From Hydra vulgaris (taxonomy: Eukaryota; Cnidaria; Hydrozoa; Anthoathecata; Hydridae), in the NCBI RefSeq assembly GCF_038396675.1, contig NC_088930.1, forward strand, positions 39,692,001 to 39,756,000: 64,000 nucleotides of DNA. Reading direction: 5' to 3'. The position numbers and the translations under genes were made by a program. Numbering within the stretch: position 1 is the stretch's first letter; every line of letters begins with the position of its first letter. Positions 49,216 to 64,000 of this stretch are shown here, one piece after another. Under the pieces are notes generated by a model that was not told the origin of the DNA, made no database searches, and saw only the letters and a list, made by a program, of their open reading frames with translations.

Positions 49216-49456
49216 TCTAGTTTGTAAATTAGACTTTAACACATTGTCTAATAATATATACAATAACATATAGTTAAATATACATACATATGAATATATA
49301 GTTAAATATAGATACATATTTAATATATATAAAATCCGAACTTACCATAATTTCGAAAATTTCTGGTTTTAGCTTAGCGGTTAAGATTTAAAAAATATAT
49401 TTACGTTTGGAATTAAAATATATAAAAAAATAAAATTTACTGTAGCCACTCCTGGC

Positions 49457-49626
49457 CAGTGACTGATCCAGGAATTTTTGGTAGGGCAAGATGTTGAAAT
49501 TTTTTTAAATTTTGTATCACCTTTGCGCGTCCTTAAAAAAAAAAAGACCTTATTTTGTAGGACTTTCAGATTCTGGTGGAGTGGAGGTAGATGCATACCC
49601 CAACCCTCCCCCTGGATCCGTCACTG
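49457..49626. mobile_element. hAT-type MITE (170 bp)
   Basis: CAGTGACTGATCCAGG starts at 49457. The right end CCTGGATCCGTCACTG finishes at 49626 and is its inverse with one mismatch. Possible decayed 8-bp target duplication (CTCCTGGC / TTCCTGTT). This terminus type is common among hAT elements. Confidence 0.75.
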
Positions 49627-51532
49627 TTCCTGTTCACATTTTTGAGTTGAAAAATTTACAAAATTTGTTACAATTATACTTTAAATGCATGCTACTTCAA
49701 AAATGATAATAGATCATTTTTTCATATTAAGAAAGGTTATTGTCTTCTTAATATTAAAATAAAAAAATTCTTTTAAAATCTTAAATTTTATTCATGAAAT
49801 TTGATTTTAGGCATAACAGAAGTTATCTGATAGATTATTGATGCTTATCTGTTAGGTAATATATTGAAATACATATACTTATGTATAAAAAACTTATCAA
49901 TGGGTTATTTGTAATAAGTTAAAATAAGTTCACCGACTTCATAAGAAATTCATAAGTCCATATTGTTTATTTAATAAAAAAAGCTATAACAAAACTGTTA
50001 AAAGAAGCCCATTTGCAAAATGCGCTCCTTTTAACAGTTATTAAAGACTACAGTTTTGTCCGTTAAGTCCGGTTAAATTTAAGTTAAAACAGTTAAGTCC
50101 GAGTAAATTGATTTTGAGAAAACGATGAAAAACTGATCTACTCTTAATTGCACATCAACAAAAATTATTATTTTCTTTGTCTCTTTTTAGGACAAAAAGA
50201 CTTTCAATTGGTCTAATATTTAAATAGATAATAGATTTCAGTAGATAGAATGTGGAAAAAGAGTTAACTCAAAATTTTTGTCATTTAAATAGTTCCAACT
50301 GTTTGTATTGTTATTATTGCAACTGTTTAATATTATAATAAAATTCATTTAAAATAAGTTTTACAAATAATATTCAATTTTTTTACATCTTTCAATTTTT
50401 TTTTTACATTTTTCATTGTGTTTAAAAATAATTACATTAATAGTTAGTGGAAAAAAACTTTTCCTACAAAAAATAAAAATATATATATATATATGTATAT
50501 ACACGCTTATACGAACACCTATACACACTATATTCAAAAAATTCGCGTAACAGATTGCAACTAGAGTCGAGCTCCATGTGAAATTTGCATACATTCCAGA
50601 GACATGGGATCATCTACACACAAGATATGTTTGACAACACTGTAAAAAAGTTTTTACGAATAAAGATTCAGCTTAAAATAAATAAAATTTAATTGACTAC
50701 ATTTTTTTACAAACTTGATCTCACATTATATGAACTAATCATGATGTGAGATTATATGAATTAATCATATGATGTAATCATGAAATTATATGATTACCAA
50801 ACTAATCATATAATGCGAGATTATAAGGGATACCAGGTTACCAGGGGTCTCAACCTTGTGAATATTGGTTATAGGCAACCAATTAAAAAATAATAATAAT
50901 AATGTAAATCTATTATCGGGTACTATAAAAAAGAAGAGTGGTGCCCACCACCACCTATAATAGATTTATGTAATTTTAATTATAGATATTTTATTTCGAA
51001 ATTTTTAAATGTGTTCAAAATTACAAAAATATTTAAAAACCGGTTTTTTATAATCTTTATTGTAGTTGTTTATTATAGATCCAGTTTTTACTTCTTTCAA
51101 GTAAATTTTATATTGATTGCTATTAAAATATTTAGGGATTGCAAATCAAATTACACAGAATAATAATTTATGTTTAAGTATATATTTATATATTCTGTTC
51201 AGAAATATAGAATGTATGTATTATATATCAGTTCACGATGTAACAATACTTGCATGCGCTATGTATCAGGTCGACGTGTGTATTATAAACCAGTTCATGT
51301 ATGTTCATGTATTATCATTATATTACATATTCATATGTATTAAATGTGTCTCAAGCACGGAGCTGAGTCAATCTTACATACCGGAATTGAGTCAATCTTT
51401 TTACATACCTTGGATCGTCATAACATACAACTGGAATATCTTTCGCTTTTATATCATCTGCAAGCATTTGCACTGTCTTTTGTCCACAACTTTCACTGTT
51501 TAAAAGACATTTTGTAAAATAACTAACTTCCT
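49627..51532. other. Unannotated stretch
   Basis: No supported gene. AACTGTTAAAAGAAGC and GCTCCTTTTAACAGTT make a hairpin at about 49995-50040. ATTATATGA and TCATATAAT motifs alternate at 50720-50825. The 128-codon frame at 51117-51503 shows no domain and biased composition. Confidence 0.4.
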
Positions 51533-51696
51533 GTCATAAATCGATGAACCTTTGCTCAAGAGTAATGAAAATAGGTTTTATTCTGATTAATTTTCAAAAA
51601 AGATCACCCACAACACGAGATTTTTAAAATGATATATAAGTAAATGTTATATAAAATGATATATTTGCAGGCAATAGCATTATAACTTTCTAAAGC

Positions 51697-51792
51697 CTAG
51701 AATTTTCTTGAATCTTATGAAATTTTTTAGAATTTTCTGGATTGTTTTGAATGTTTTGAGAAATCTCTGAAACTTTCTAGAATATTCTGGAG
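51697..51792. promoter_or_regulatory. Cluster of heat-shock-element-like motifs
   Basis: GAAttTTCttGAA at 51700-51712 fits the heat-shock factor consensus of alternating nGAAn units. GAAttTTCtgGAt at 51730-51742 and TTCtaGAAtaTTCtgGA at 51775-51791 also fit. They lie near the left end of transposon copy B. AT-rich sequence makes chance matches more likely, so this is a candidate only. Confidence 0.4.
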
Positions 51793-52544
51793 TCTTTTAA
51801 AAGTTTATGGCAATTAGTAAGATTTAAACTACATAAGCTGCCTCATAGAGCAACACATAATAATATATGAATTGGTATTCGCTGAATGGCATTCAAATAA
51901 TATAGAAGTACAATAGCATTTATATTTACTATTATTGATTTTCAGAAATATATTAAAGTATTATCTTCAATCATAATACCCTATAAGAAAAGTGCTTCCA
52001 CTACTGAATGAAACAAGACAATCTGGATGAAGAATCTTGTATGATTTTACAAGTCACAAAAAAAAACTGTTCTACTAGAAAAATAATTACCGGAAGATAA
52101 CAGCAAGATACCACTCAAAATCCAAATTGTTGGTCACAATCTGTTTCTGGAAGATTCCATCAAAGGGAGAAGAAAACGCTTAAAGCAAATTGAGAGAGAA
52201 GTAAATTTTCCACATTTATCAACTCAAGTCGTACAGGCAAAACTGGATCAATTGCTGAAGACGTATGATAAATGTGTAAATCAAAAAAAATATGATCGAT
52301 TAAATAAAGTTTTTGACATCACAAAAAAAGATGGTAAATGGGTCTGAAGTGAGGACTAAAAAACTATGTCATCTTCAGATTGAAAGCAAAGAACAGAATG
52401 GGTATACAACTGGAATGGCTGCTAGTTCAAAAACTATCCATCCATCCAGAAAAAAAAATGTCCTTAAAGCCTACTTCAACAATTAAATTTAAAGAACTAC
52501 AGCAAAACCAAAACATGGGATCGACATTCAGATGCCTTCACAGT

Positions 52545-53500
52545 TAGGATTTCTGAAAAACAGTTGTTTTTAAAAAACAGTTATTTTACTGTTTTAGAAT
52601 TTTTGAATAAACTGTTAACAGCTGTTTTTTTAAAATTTAAAAAACAGCAAAACAACTGTTAACAGCAAAACAGCTGTTAACAGCTGTTTTGCTGTTTTTT
52701 AAATTTTGAATTTTTTTTTATTTATGAGTACTCACAAGTACTAAATACACGGGAGGGGACATTTTTTAGAAATTATCTTTATCAATTGCTTAAGCATTAA
52801 TATTGTGTTCCAGAGAGTTTTTACAACAAAATGAAGTTTAATTTCTTTTCCAAGTAGAGCCTTGACTTTAGATCAAAAAACTTGATTTTGAATACTTGAC
52901 AGTTTGATGTATTTTCATTATTATGAAAATGATTCTCTCATGAATATTAACAAAATGTCTTCATCTTCTTAAAGTAGTAACCCCATCGACAGTCATGCTA
53001 AACTTTACTGACTACTTTTAATTTTATGGTGTCAATCTTTTTTTTTGCTTTTCAACAAAGTCTTTGTGCAGAAGTTTCAATACAATGCTTTCGTTAGCTG
53101 TGAGTTTAAACACATCTCGTGCTATCGACTGGCAAATGCATTCATTTCTGGTTACAACTCGAACCAAAATGCCATCTGTAGACAAAACAGAGACAATATT
53201 TTGAAGCTTTTGCGCCAAGAAGTTTCCAATAGTTTTTTGTCTCTTCTCACTGTTAATATAATTAATTTTGTTCCTTGATCAAATTTGGTGACTTTTTGTG
53301 GTACTTTATGGTAGTTGTGGAGTTTCCCGAGCATTTTATTATTTTGTTACAACATTGATGTTGTCCTTGCAACTTTTTGTAATTTGATTTTTTTAATTAA
53401 AAAAAACTGGCATTTAAAAACAGCTGTTTGCTGTTTTTGATTTTTCTTAAAAAAAAACAGCTGTTTTACTGTTAGTGTTAAACAGTGTTCAGAAACCCTA
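52545..53500. mobile_element. Non-autonomous hAT-like insertion in copy B
   Basis: The left end TAGGATTTCTGAAAAACAG and right end GTGTTCAGAAACCCTA are inverted. Flanking 8-mers TTCACAGT and TTCCCAGC agree at 6 of 8. AACAGCTGTT palindromic motifs repeat near both ends. Minus-strand frames near 53024-53334 have no recognised domain. The host transposase homology continues across it. Confidence 0.65.
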
Positions 53501-54427
53501 TTCCCAGCCTGATATATTCAGATCAACTATTAAAGAAGATAAACTTAAAGAAATGAAGAAAACACTACATTTAGAAAGCTGATTATTGCGTTTTGATGGT
53601 AAAAATATTAGTCACCAAGAATATCATGTGTTAGTGTTAAAGAATAAACAAAGAGTAGTTAAGTTACAAGCATTAGATTTACCAGACAAAAAAAGAGTGT
53701 GCTGTTGTTAAAGGTATAAAAGCTATTCTAAATGAATACAATTTATGGAAGAGTATAAAGATGATTGTAGCAGACACTAAAAATGTGAAACACTGGAAGA
53801 AAGAATGGAATTGATAGTCCATTACAAAGACTTTTTACTGAAAAGAAACAGGAAGAACCACAATTGATTGGTTATCATTTGAGAATCATGGAGAAAACAA
53901 CATGTTGCTCAATATCAAATATCCATTTATCCCAAAACTTGTAAAGAACTAAAAACAGCCCAGGAAGAATTTCAAGAATGGTAAAGAATTAATTACTGAA
54001 ACAGCAGGACGGCATGATGATATGAAATTTCTACTTCATTTAACTTGGGTACTCTGCTTTTTTAATGAATCTGGAGTAATTCCTTAAGTAAAGTTTCAGA
54101 AAATTAAATAATGCAAGATGAAATTCCTGAGCAACAGTAAAATTGTTATTTAAGTTTGTAATTTTATATTTATTTGTAACTTGGAAAGTTATGATGTAAC
54201 AGTAAACTGTTAAATGTTTAAAAAGTACATAATAACTTTCCAATTAAAAAAATTAGAACTAAAAAACAATGATCATAAAATTGTTTGAAATTTTATCCAT
54301 ACGCATGTATGGTAAATTTAATCTTTTAGTTTGTGGGTGACCAATTTTCTTTTAGTTTGTGGGTGACCAAAAAATCGAATTTATGTTTTTTTAATTACTT
54401 TTGTACAAATGTTCATCGATTTATGAC

Positions 54428-55387
<960 letters not shown>

Positions 55388-55535
55388 TATGTATGTATGC
55401 ACGTATGTATGTATGTATGTATGTATGTATGTATGTATGTATGTATGTATGTATGTATGTATGTATGTATGTATGTATGCATGTATGTATGCACGTATGC
55501 ATGTATATATGTATTTATGTATGTATACACACATA
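55388..55535. repeat. (ATGT)n tetranucleotide array
   Basis: TATG repeats with ATGCACGTATG interruptions. The Met/Tyr/Val/Cys-rich frame here is an artefact. Confidence 0.95.
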
Positions 55536-55539
55536 AATA

Positions 55540-55880
55540 CTTTTTTCTGGGCCTGTGGCTCTAGTGAGCACAGAAAAAAAAGCGGCCTATTTTAAAGCTT
55601 GAAAAAAAATCAAGTTATCATGTCCAGTTATTATGTCCAGGTGATAAAATATCTGTATTGTATCAAAACTATCAGTTACCATTAAAAGGTCACTAAACTT
55701 AAATTTACAAAAAACTCTTCGCAATATTACAGGTCATGAATGCCTAAGTGGTTTAGCCATGTTTGGCATCTTGAGCCATCATAAGACATAAGTCTTGAGT
55801 GCACAACTATGGATGTTGATAATCTCATTAACCAATTTACAGAGAAAAAAAGTTAGACCTAGAACGTTTAATGTTTGACT
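55540..55880 (+). pseudogene. hAT transposase C-terminal fragment
   Basis: LRNITGHECLSGLAMFGILS at about 55715-55775 matches the hAT dimerisation region (QERLSGLA-LSIE), followed by DNLINQFTEKK (55820-55850), like the conserved DLINDFA-KKARK tail. The rest of the element is not found here. Confidence 0.6.
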
Positions 55881-56006
55881 GGAATGCAATAATATGTAAA
55901 TACGATCATGTTTACATGACATTAATGATTGAATACAAAAAAAAATCATTTTCACTATAAATATTTAATCTACTTAAAAATTTAATTAAATACTAATTAT
56001 TTATAT

Positions 56007-56081
56007 GATCACTATAATATCCTAAAATCACTAAAAATTAATTCTAATAAATTTTAGTGGTTTTAGGATATTATAGTGATC
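56007..56081. repeat. Hairpin with 32-bp arms
   Basis: GATCACTATAATATCCTAAA continues to CACTAAAAATT and pairs with its complement ending at 56081, with one or two mismatches and a short AT loop. It may be a very short MITE. Confidence 0.8.
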
Positions 56082-56099
56082 TTATAATTTTTTCATATC

Positions 56100-56820
56100 T
56101 TCACTTCCAACAAGGCTGCAAGCAACCACTATTAGAGTTGGAAGTCACTGGAAGAAAAAATTTATAGAACAAGATAACGATTAACAGACAACTTAAAAGA
56201 TTGCAAATTATATGAATCAAGAAAAAAAGATAAAGGAAGCGAATTCCAAAGAACCGATGTTTGAGGAAAAAAAACTAGACGAATAAGAACTTTTTAAGCA
56301 CTTAGCAACAGTCACAGTAAAAGAATAGAACTTGATAAATAACACTTGAATGAATTTTAGTAGATAGCATAAGAGACACTAGTTCTTTAGAGCAGTGCCA
56401 ATTACAGCATTTATAGAATAGAGAAAAAAAACCCACATTACAACAATGTGATAATGGTTGGAGGTTGGCTGCAAGAAAAAGTCCAACTATGTTTACAATG
56501 CATTTTTGCATTGTCAACATAGTTGGACCTGTCTAAAAGAGGAAGGGCATCATTTAAAGATCTGCCCCAGATATGGCAACAGTATTCCATACAAGAATGG
56601 ATTTGAGGTTTATAAAGATAAGAAATAAAATCCTGAGTAAGAAAGTGGCGAGCACGACAAAAAGATGCAATCCTAGCAAATGCTAATTTTGAAATCAATG
56701 CAATGGAAGTAAGAGTAAATCCTAGAAGATGAAGGGTAGATGACTCATCCAGTACATTACCATTCATAAATATAGGAAGATCTAGATTATTGCAATAACA
56801 ATTAGCTGAAATTTTTTTTT
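56100..56820 (-). mobile_element. LINE 3' end (CR1-like), minus strand
   Basis: 56767-56438 encodes LLGFTLTSIALISKLAFARI, SYLYKPQIHSCMEYCCHIWG, then a frameshift. SYNLQSFKLSVNRYLVL-like sequence near 56160-56210 is the C-terminus. The tail (AGTGGTTGCTTGCAGCCTTG on the minus strand) is shared with 26990-27060. Confidence 0.8.
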
Positions 56821-57110
56821 ATCTGAGCCAAAGTTTACCAGCCACTGAGAGCCACTACATGCTGTAGAAGAAAGCGAAAAAACCCTATTTTTAAAATCTT
56901 GCAGAAGGAACCAGAATTTCAAGTTACACCGCTAATAATTTTTTTTTTGTTATTCACCTCCTCAAGACCTAGAAGGCCACTACCGATGAGGAGGCTACTT
57001 AATAGTGGTTATAACCCTCTCACAACTCTATAACTCTGAAACACAAACCTTGATGAACAAGGCCGCTGCGCGGAGAAACAATTTGAGCGTGGTACTACCA
57101 GGGACATGGT
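56821..57110. repeat. Repeat-like, GC-richer segment of unknown kind
   Basis: ACCTAGAAGGCCACTACCGA, GGTTATAACCCTCTCACAAC and ACAAGGCCGCTGCGCGGAGA are much less AT-rich than the surroundings and look transposon-derived. I cannot assign a family. Confidence 0.35.

Positions 57111-59723
<2,613 letters not shown>

Positions 59724-59797
<74 letters not shown>
59724..59797. repeat. (TA)n array
   Basis: About 74 bp of TA following copy A. Confidence 0.95.
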
Positions 59798-60526
59798 GAT
59801 CTTATTATAAAGCGGGAGCAGTTGCCCTGTACACATGAAACATGGTTGTAAACGAAATATTTGAGACTTTCAAGCAAGATAAATAACACTTGCTAACCAA
59901 GTAACAAGAGTATAAAATCGCGGTCGTCTTAAGTATTTAGAAGAAAACTATTAGTTATTACACTTGATTTTACATTTTATTTTTGTTGAAGACAAAACTT
60001 GTTTAATTACACAGTAAAACCCTTATGTTGTTAAAAAATTTTTTTATGTAATCACTACGCACATATTTTTAATCGAATTTGTAAAAATTCCTCAATTAAA
60101 AAAATTCTTTTTTTAAAATTAACTTTTGTCTTTCTGTTTAAATTAAAACGTGAGTTTCATTTTGTGCAAACAATGAATAAAAAGTTTTAATGTAATAATG
60201 GAGATTTAACGTCAAAACAGCTTGTATTGTATATTGACAATAAAAATATCAAATACTGATTTGCTTTTATAAAATAAATAAAAAATATGCATTCTCATTC
60301 TGTTTTCATTATGTTTTTTATTAATGCTCTACCAAAGAATGTATTTTTTTGTTTTTGTGTCTACAAATATTTAAGCCAAACAAAAAACAAAAAATTGTTT
60401 TAATTACTTTACATTCTTTACATCTGAATATTTTGAATTCTACAAAATTATTTTACATTCTGATGTTAAAAACTGGTAATGTACAAATAATATCATAACA
60501 TAAGTATAACAATAAACAAAATTTAC
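59798..60526. other. Intron or downstream region of the CD38-like gene
   Basis: The next exons of the minus-strand cyclase should lie here or further left. One possible continuation near 59890-59805 was not convincing. Otherwise AT-rich and empty. Confidence 0.4.
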
Positions 60527-60624
60527 CTGTGTTTCATATATGCAGGATATAATTTCTTATCAGTATAATGCTGTCGAGTGCCATTGAGCACAATGTGTAT
60601 GATTCCAGAAAGTTTTTGAGCAAA
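60527..60624 (-). CDS. CD38: CD38-like exon with the LNGTR motif
   Basis: 98 nt, with acceptor AACTCTAG and donor GTAAAT. FAQKLSGIIHIVLNGTRQHY followed by TDKKLYPAYMKH. It leaves in phase 2. Confidence 0.85.
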
Positions 60625-63600
60625 CTAGAGTTGGAAAAAAAATTAAATGAACAAATTTTATGCTATACACAAAGTAGCGAAAAAAGTAACAGGATGACTC
60701 TAAACATCCTGTCTAATCATTGTTAACTTAAGATGAATCTAATATATACTTAATCTATCTATAAATATAATATATAAAGATCACAGGATGATTTATACTA
60801 CATAAAAAAATGGCAGGACGATATCCCACTTTATTGCATCTCACTTCAAGCATTGGTTATACCTTAAAAAAGTTTTTTTTTTGTAAAAATTTTTTCATAA
60901 AACCAAATTTTAAAATGAATTAATTGCAAAAAATGTTGACAAACAACTTGTGTGGCATTATCCCTCTGCTTATTTCACCACCATCAACAACATTTTTTTA
61001 ATGTTAATTTTAATGTTTAAATGACTAAAAAAAGTTTTATGATCCGTTTAAATTAAAAAAGCAAGTGAAAGAAAGCAAGAAGCAGTTAAATATAACAAAC
61101 AATGTCAAGGAGGCCACTACAGAAAAAAATATACAACCAATATAACACCAAAGCATATTTACTTAACTTAAAAAATTAATTGAAAATCATGCTTATAAAT
61201 AATAATTTTTATAATATTATAATTCCATAATAAACTAGGCCACCTTGCCAGTCTGAAGAATATGCATTGTACACTACTGTCAAGAAGGCTACTTTTTTCT
61301 CTTTCTCGATTAATACAACAACAGAGAAGACATTTATATATTAGATATATTAGCAAATATTTTGTGTAGATAATTAAAAACTCAACCCTCGGAATTAAGA
61401 AAAATGAGGTCGGCAATAATTTGCTGACCTCAATCTTTTTGAGGTCGGTATCAGGTCGGCAATTATTATTTGATACAAAGGTGTAACCATAAAACATAGA
61501 AAGGAGGTCGGCAATTATTTGCCGACCTCAAATACTTTCAGGTCGGCAGTTAGGTCGGCATTGCCGAATGCCGACCCTAATTCCGAGGTTTGAAAACTAA
61601 ATATTCAACAGTTTTATTATATGGTTTTAAGTAAATATTCTAATGAAATAAAACAGTATCAAACCATTTTCTTTTCTTTTTTTCAATAAAAAAATTCAAT
61701 GTAGGGATATCACAAGAAAAACCACTACTTTGTTGATGTTTTCTGCAAATTTTTATTTTAATAGTGAGATATTTTTAACTTTTAATAACCATTTATCTAT
61801 ACTTTGGTGCTGATTGTATCTTGATAACATTAGCAGTAATGGTATAGTGGTAGAACTTCCTGGTTGAGCGCAGTATTACCATCCCTGTTAATATTGTGCT
61901 TAACTAGTTTCTTTGTGCAGCAGCTTTGTTTGTTAAAGACCATGTTTCAAAAGATCATTTTTCTGATTTAAAGAGTTGAGAGTGGGGTGTAACAACATCT
62001 ACAAAAAATATGTAACCTTGTCTCCCACAGCCTTGGGGAGGTAAATAAAGTAAAAAAAATTCTTAAAAAATTTGCTATTATTCATGTTCAGTAGTATATA
62101 TATAGAAATAAAGCACCAATAATATATTTAAGAAATATTAAATGTTAATATAATAAGCTTACAACAAATATTTAAAAAATAATATTTTCTCTAAAGGGAT
62201 GAAAGTGAAACAGTTTGTTGCTATATATGGTCTTTTTGTAAGACTTTACGAGAGAAAAAAAAGTGAATGAAAGTGAAAGCATTGCTACAAATGCATATTA
62301 AAGGCTTTTGATGCAAAGATCAAATTTAAAAAATCCTTTTCAGCAAGAAAAACTTCAGAAAGTCTTACGCAAAAGAAATAAAAGAGTTATTTAACTCATT
62401 AATAAAGTTTATAGTTAAACTTAAGTGGACACCTGAAATAAGCTCAAGGATGTTAACACATTAAGCATACTACCAGATGTATTATGATACACAAATGGCC
62501 TTTATAAAATTTTTTTTGAGAAATATTGTAGGAAACCAAAACAATTATGTCAATTGATAAAGTACAATATTTCTGGAAGAATTTAGCATAAAAAATAACA
62601 AATATCATCATTCCATTTAAATTTCACATTCACACTGACCACCAAAGATTGTTCATTATTCTTCAATTTGGTTTTTGGAACCATCAAGAAGCATAAAGTT
62701 TAGGTGCTGGCTAAAGGGTTTCAAAAATACTGCAGTTATACAATCAAAAAGACCGTTTTTGATTGTATAAAAAAAAACAAGTTTAGTGTATCAGCAATCC
62801 ACTTTATGAGACCTGCAAAAATGTACATTTTGAATGTATATTCCTGCAGGTCCACACTGCCTGATGAAGATATCAAAGATCTGTCATATATAATTAATAT
62901 TGGAGAAAAATAATCCATTCACCAAAAAAAACATCTAATATCAAAAGATTTTTGCTAAAGATTTAAATATATGTAAAAAGTAAAAAAAAAGGACTAAAAC
63001 CACCTACAACTTACTCTACATGAAGCAACCCATGGAACCTACAGTGGCATACATCTGCTACATATATTATTTCTGCTCATCATTCTATTCATTCCTTCAG
63101 TCTTAAAAACACATATATACAAGGATCTTTACATTATTCCAAGCTGAAATTGATAAGCAAGTAGATATACTTTTTGAACTTGAATTTTTTGATTTCATAT
63201 TCAACTTTTGGAAACTTTATGCTGGTAGGTACAAAACTTGAAACTGTTTAGGCTAACGTAAAGGAATTTCTTGATGATGACATTATAATAGCGGTAAACA
63301 GATATAGCAAGCAACTTTTAAAATACTATTACCAAAATTACTTATGTCAACAACTTGTTGACAACAAGTAACCACACGATTATTAAATTTTACAAGACTT
63401 TATGACAACCTAGATGAAACAGTGCAAAAACTACAGTACATCCATAAAGTAGTCCAACAGAAGCCTTAAATGCTGAAATATTGACAGTCAGGAACAATAC
63501 TTGCATCACAGAAAGTAGATCTTGAGATTTCAAAAAAATACTGCTGAAGTTCTAATCATTTGGAATCCCAACCATTTACATTTAATAGAATAATGAATAA

Positions 63601-63964
63601 TTTAGAATAATGAATAACTTTAAAAATCAAAGTGATCTTATTAATATTTATATCATAAATATTTGTAATAAGTTATTAACATTTATATCATAAACGTTTT
63701 TAATGTGTTGGAGAACACAAAAATTAGTTTCATAATTTGCTTATCGTTAAATGTGCAACAAAAACAAGCAATAATAATAATATTAAAAAAATAACTAAAA
63801 AAACACATTATAAAACATAAATATATATAATATATACATAAATTACCCTTTGATTTGCCAATGACCAATAAGGAGCTTGTATAGAACATTCCCAAGGGCA
63901 TTGGTTAAAGTTGATACCAGGAGGTTGATCACTTCCACACCATGTTAAACCATTGAGAAGATAA
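60527..63964 (-). CDS. CD38: ADP-ribosyl cyclase / CD38-like (partial, two exons)
   Basis: Exons 63964-63847 and 60624-60527 join in phase 0 across a 3.2-kb intron. ADP-ribosyl cyclases convert NAD to cyclic ADP-ribose, a calcium-mobilising messenger, and usually act in the ER lumen or outside the cell. The visible part reads YLLNGLTWCGSDQPPGINFN, then QCPWECSIQAPYWSLANQR, then FAQKLSGIIHIVLNGTRQHY. Human CD38 has the same order: LTWCG with the catalytic Trp, INYQSCP, FWKTVSRRFA with the second Trp, and VHVMLNGSR. The catalytic Glu lies further downstream in the family and was not found. The 5' exons are outside the window. Confidence 0.85.
61387..61588. mobile_element. MITE with GGTCGGCA subrepeats, copy 2 (complete)
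   Basis: CCTCGGAATTA at 61387 and TAATTCCGAGG ending at 61588 are exact inverses. Inside, GAGGTCGGCAAT and its complement ATTGCCGACCTC alternate five or six times, so the element folds into several hairpins. It is related to 19318-19504. It lies in the CD38-like intron. Confidence 0.85.
61831..62060 (+). mobile_element. tRNA-derived SINE, diverged copy 5
   Basis: The head TAATGGTATAGTGGTAGAAC resembles an A box. The B box is not clear. The tail CAGCCTTGGGGAGGTAAATA followed by AAGTAAAAAAAATTC resembles a SINE 3' end but differs from copies 1-4, so it may be a separate subfamily. Confidence 0.5.
62061..63846. other. CD38-like intron, unannotated part
   Basis: A hairpin (TACAATCAAAAA, 62739-62769) and an open stretch 62704-62913 (KGFQKYCSYTIKKTVFDCIK and so on) are present. 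The latter may be a transposon scrap but matches nothing I recognise. No other gene. Confidence 0.4.
63847..63964 (-). CDS. CD38: CD38-like exon with the LTWCG motif
   Basis: 118 nt, with acceptor TTTGTTAG and donor GTAATT. It enters in phase 2 and leaves in phase 0. Four Cys residues are present, as expected for this disulfide-rich fold. Confidence 0.85.
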
Positions 63965-64000
63965 CTAACAAATATACAAATAAATAATTCTTATATAATA

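Larger units (their letters stand above)
51533..54427 (+). mobile_element. DNA transposon of an unplaced family, copy B (decayed)
   Basis: The ends are inverted: GTCATAAATCGATGAACCTT at 51533 and its near-complement ending at 54427 (GTTCATCGATTTATGAC). The inverted similarity continues inward for about 35 bp. The interior holds a broken transposase homologous to that of 57478-59723: NGYTTGMAASSKTIHPS (about 52395-52445), LRFDGKNISHQEYHVLVLKN (about 53590-53650), SIKMIVADTKNV (53755-53790) and GRHDDMKFLLHLTWVLCFF (54010-54065). A hAT-type insertion splits it at 52545-53500. Confidence 0.75.

Noticed and set aside
51117-51503. 128-codon plus-strand frame
   Set aside because: Composition is typical of AT-rich non-coding DNA, with no domain, no splice support and no homology that I recognise.
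55389-55595. Met/Tyr/Cys-rich 68-codon frame
   Set aside because: Translation of the TATG tetranucleotide repeat.
59805-59890. Next exon of the CD38-like gene
   Set aside because: An acceptor (TTGGTTAG) and a possible beta-strand (VSNISFTTMFHV) exist, but there is no proper GT donor and the frame stops. The catalytic Glu motif is absent.

Overview
This is a strongly AT-rich piece of animal nuclear DNA, most likely from the cnidarian Hydra. I infer this from spliced genes with cnidarian-like proteins, and from a dense mix of CR1-like LINEs, hAT and Tc1/mariner transposons, a tRNA-derived SINE and many long (TA)n arrays. No prokaryotic or organellar signal is seen. Most of the window is mobile DNA in several layers of nesting. 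Four host genes are recognisable.

Left part (1-15.6 kb): the 3' end of a mariner pseudogene with hairpins, then an 8.4-kb decayed hAT element (1689-10134, CAGGG ends, near-matching 8-bp target duplication). Its interior has been invaded by a mariner (2218-3496), a tRNA-SINE (4651-4839) and a CR1-like LINE (about 5711-9815) that landed inside a 12-bp minisatellite. A second hAT element (11499-15609) has a perfect 8-bp target duplication and a ZMYM1-type transposase with several stops.

Middle (15.6-33 kb): a small INIP gene (SOSS complex subunit C) followed on the same strand by CISD3 (mitochondrial CDGSH iron-sulfur protein). CISD3 is split by a 5.1-kb intron filled with (TA)n arrays, a LINE remnant and a Tc1 copy carrying a MITE. 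Then come a 648-bp foldback palindrome flanked by TA repeats and a cluster of LINE fragments in both orientations, including one LINE inserted into another (27.4-31.7 kb).

Right part (33-64 kb): several MITEs, then a multi-exon minus-strand gene (44644 to 38149) encoding a tau/MAP2/MAP4-type microtubule-associated protein with one PGGG repeat and two possible N-termini. Further on are SINEs, a second foldback palindrome in TA repeats, and two diverged copies (51533-54427 and 57478-59723) of one transposon family whose transposase I cannot place in a superfamily. At the right edge are two exons of an ADP-ribosyl cyclase (CD38-like) gene on the minus strand, which continues beyond the window.

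The host genes show no shared pathway. All homology statements come from reading motifs by eye, and no database search was run.
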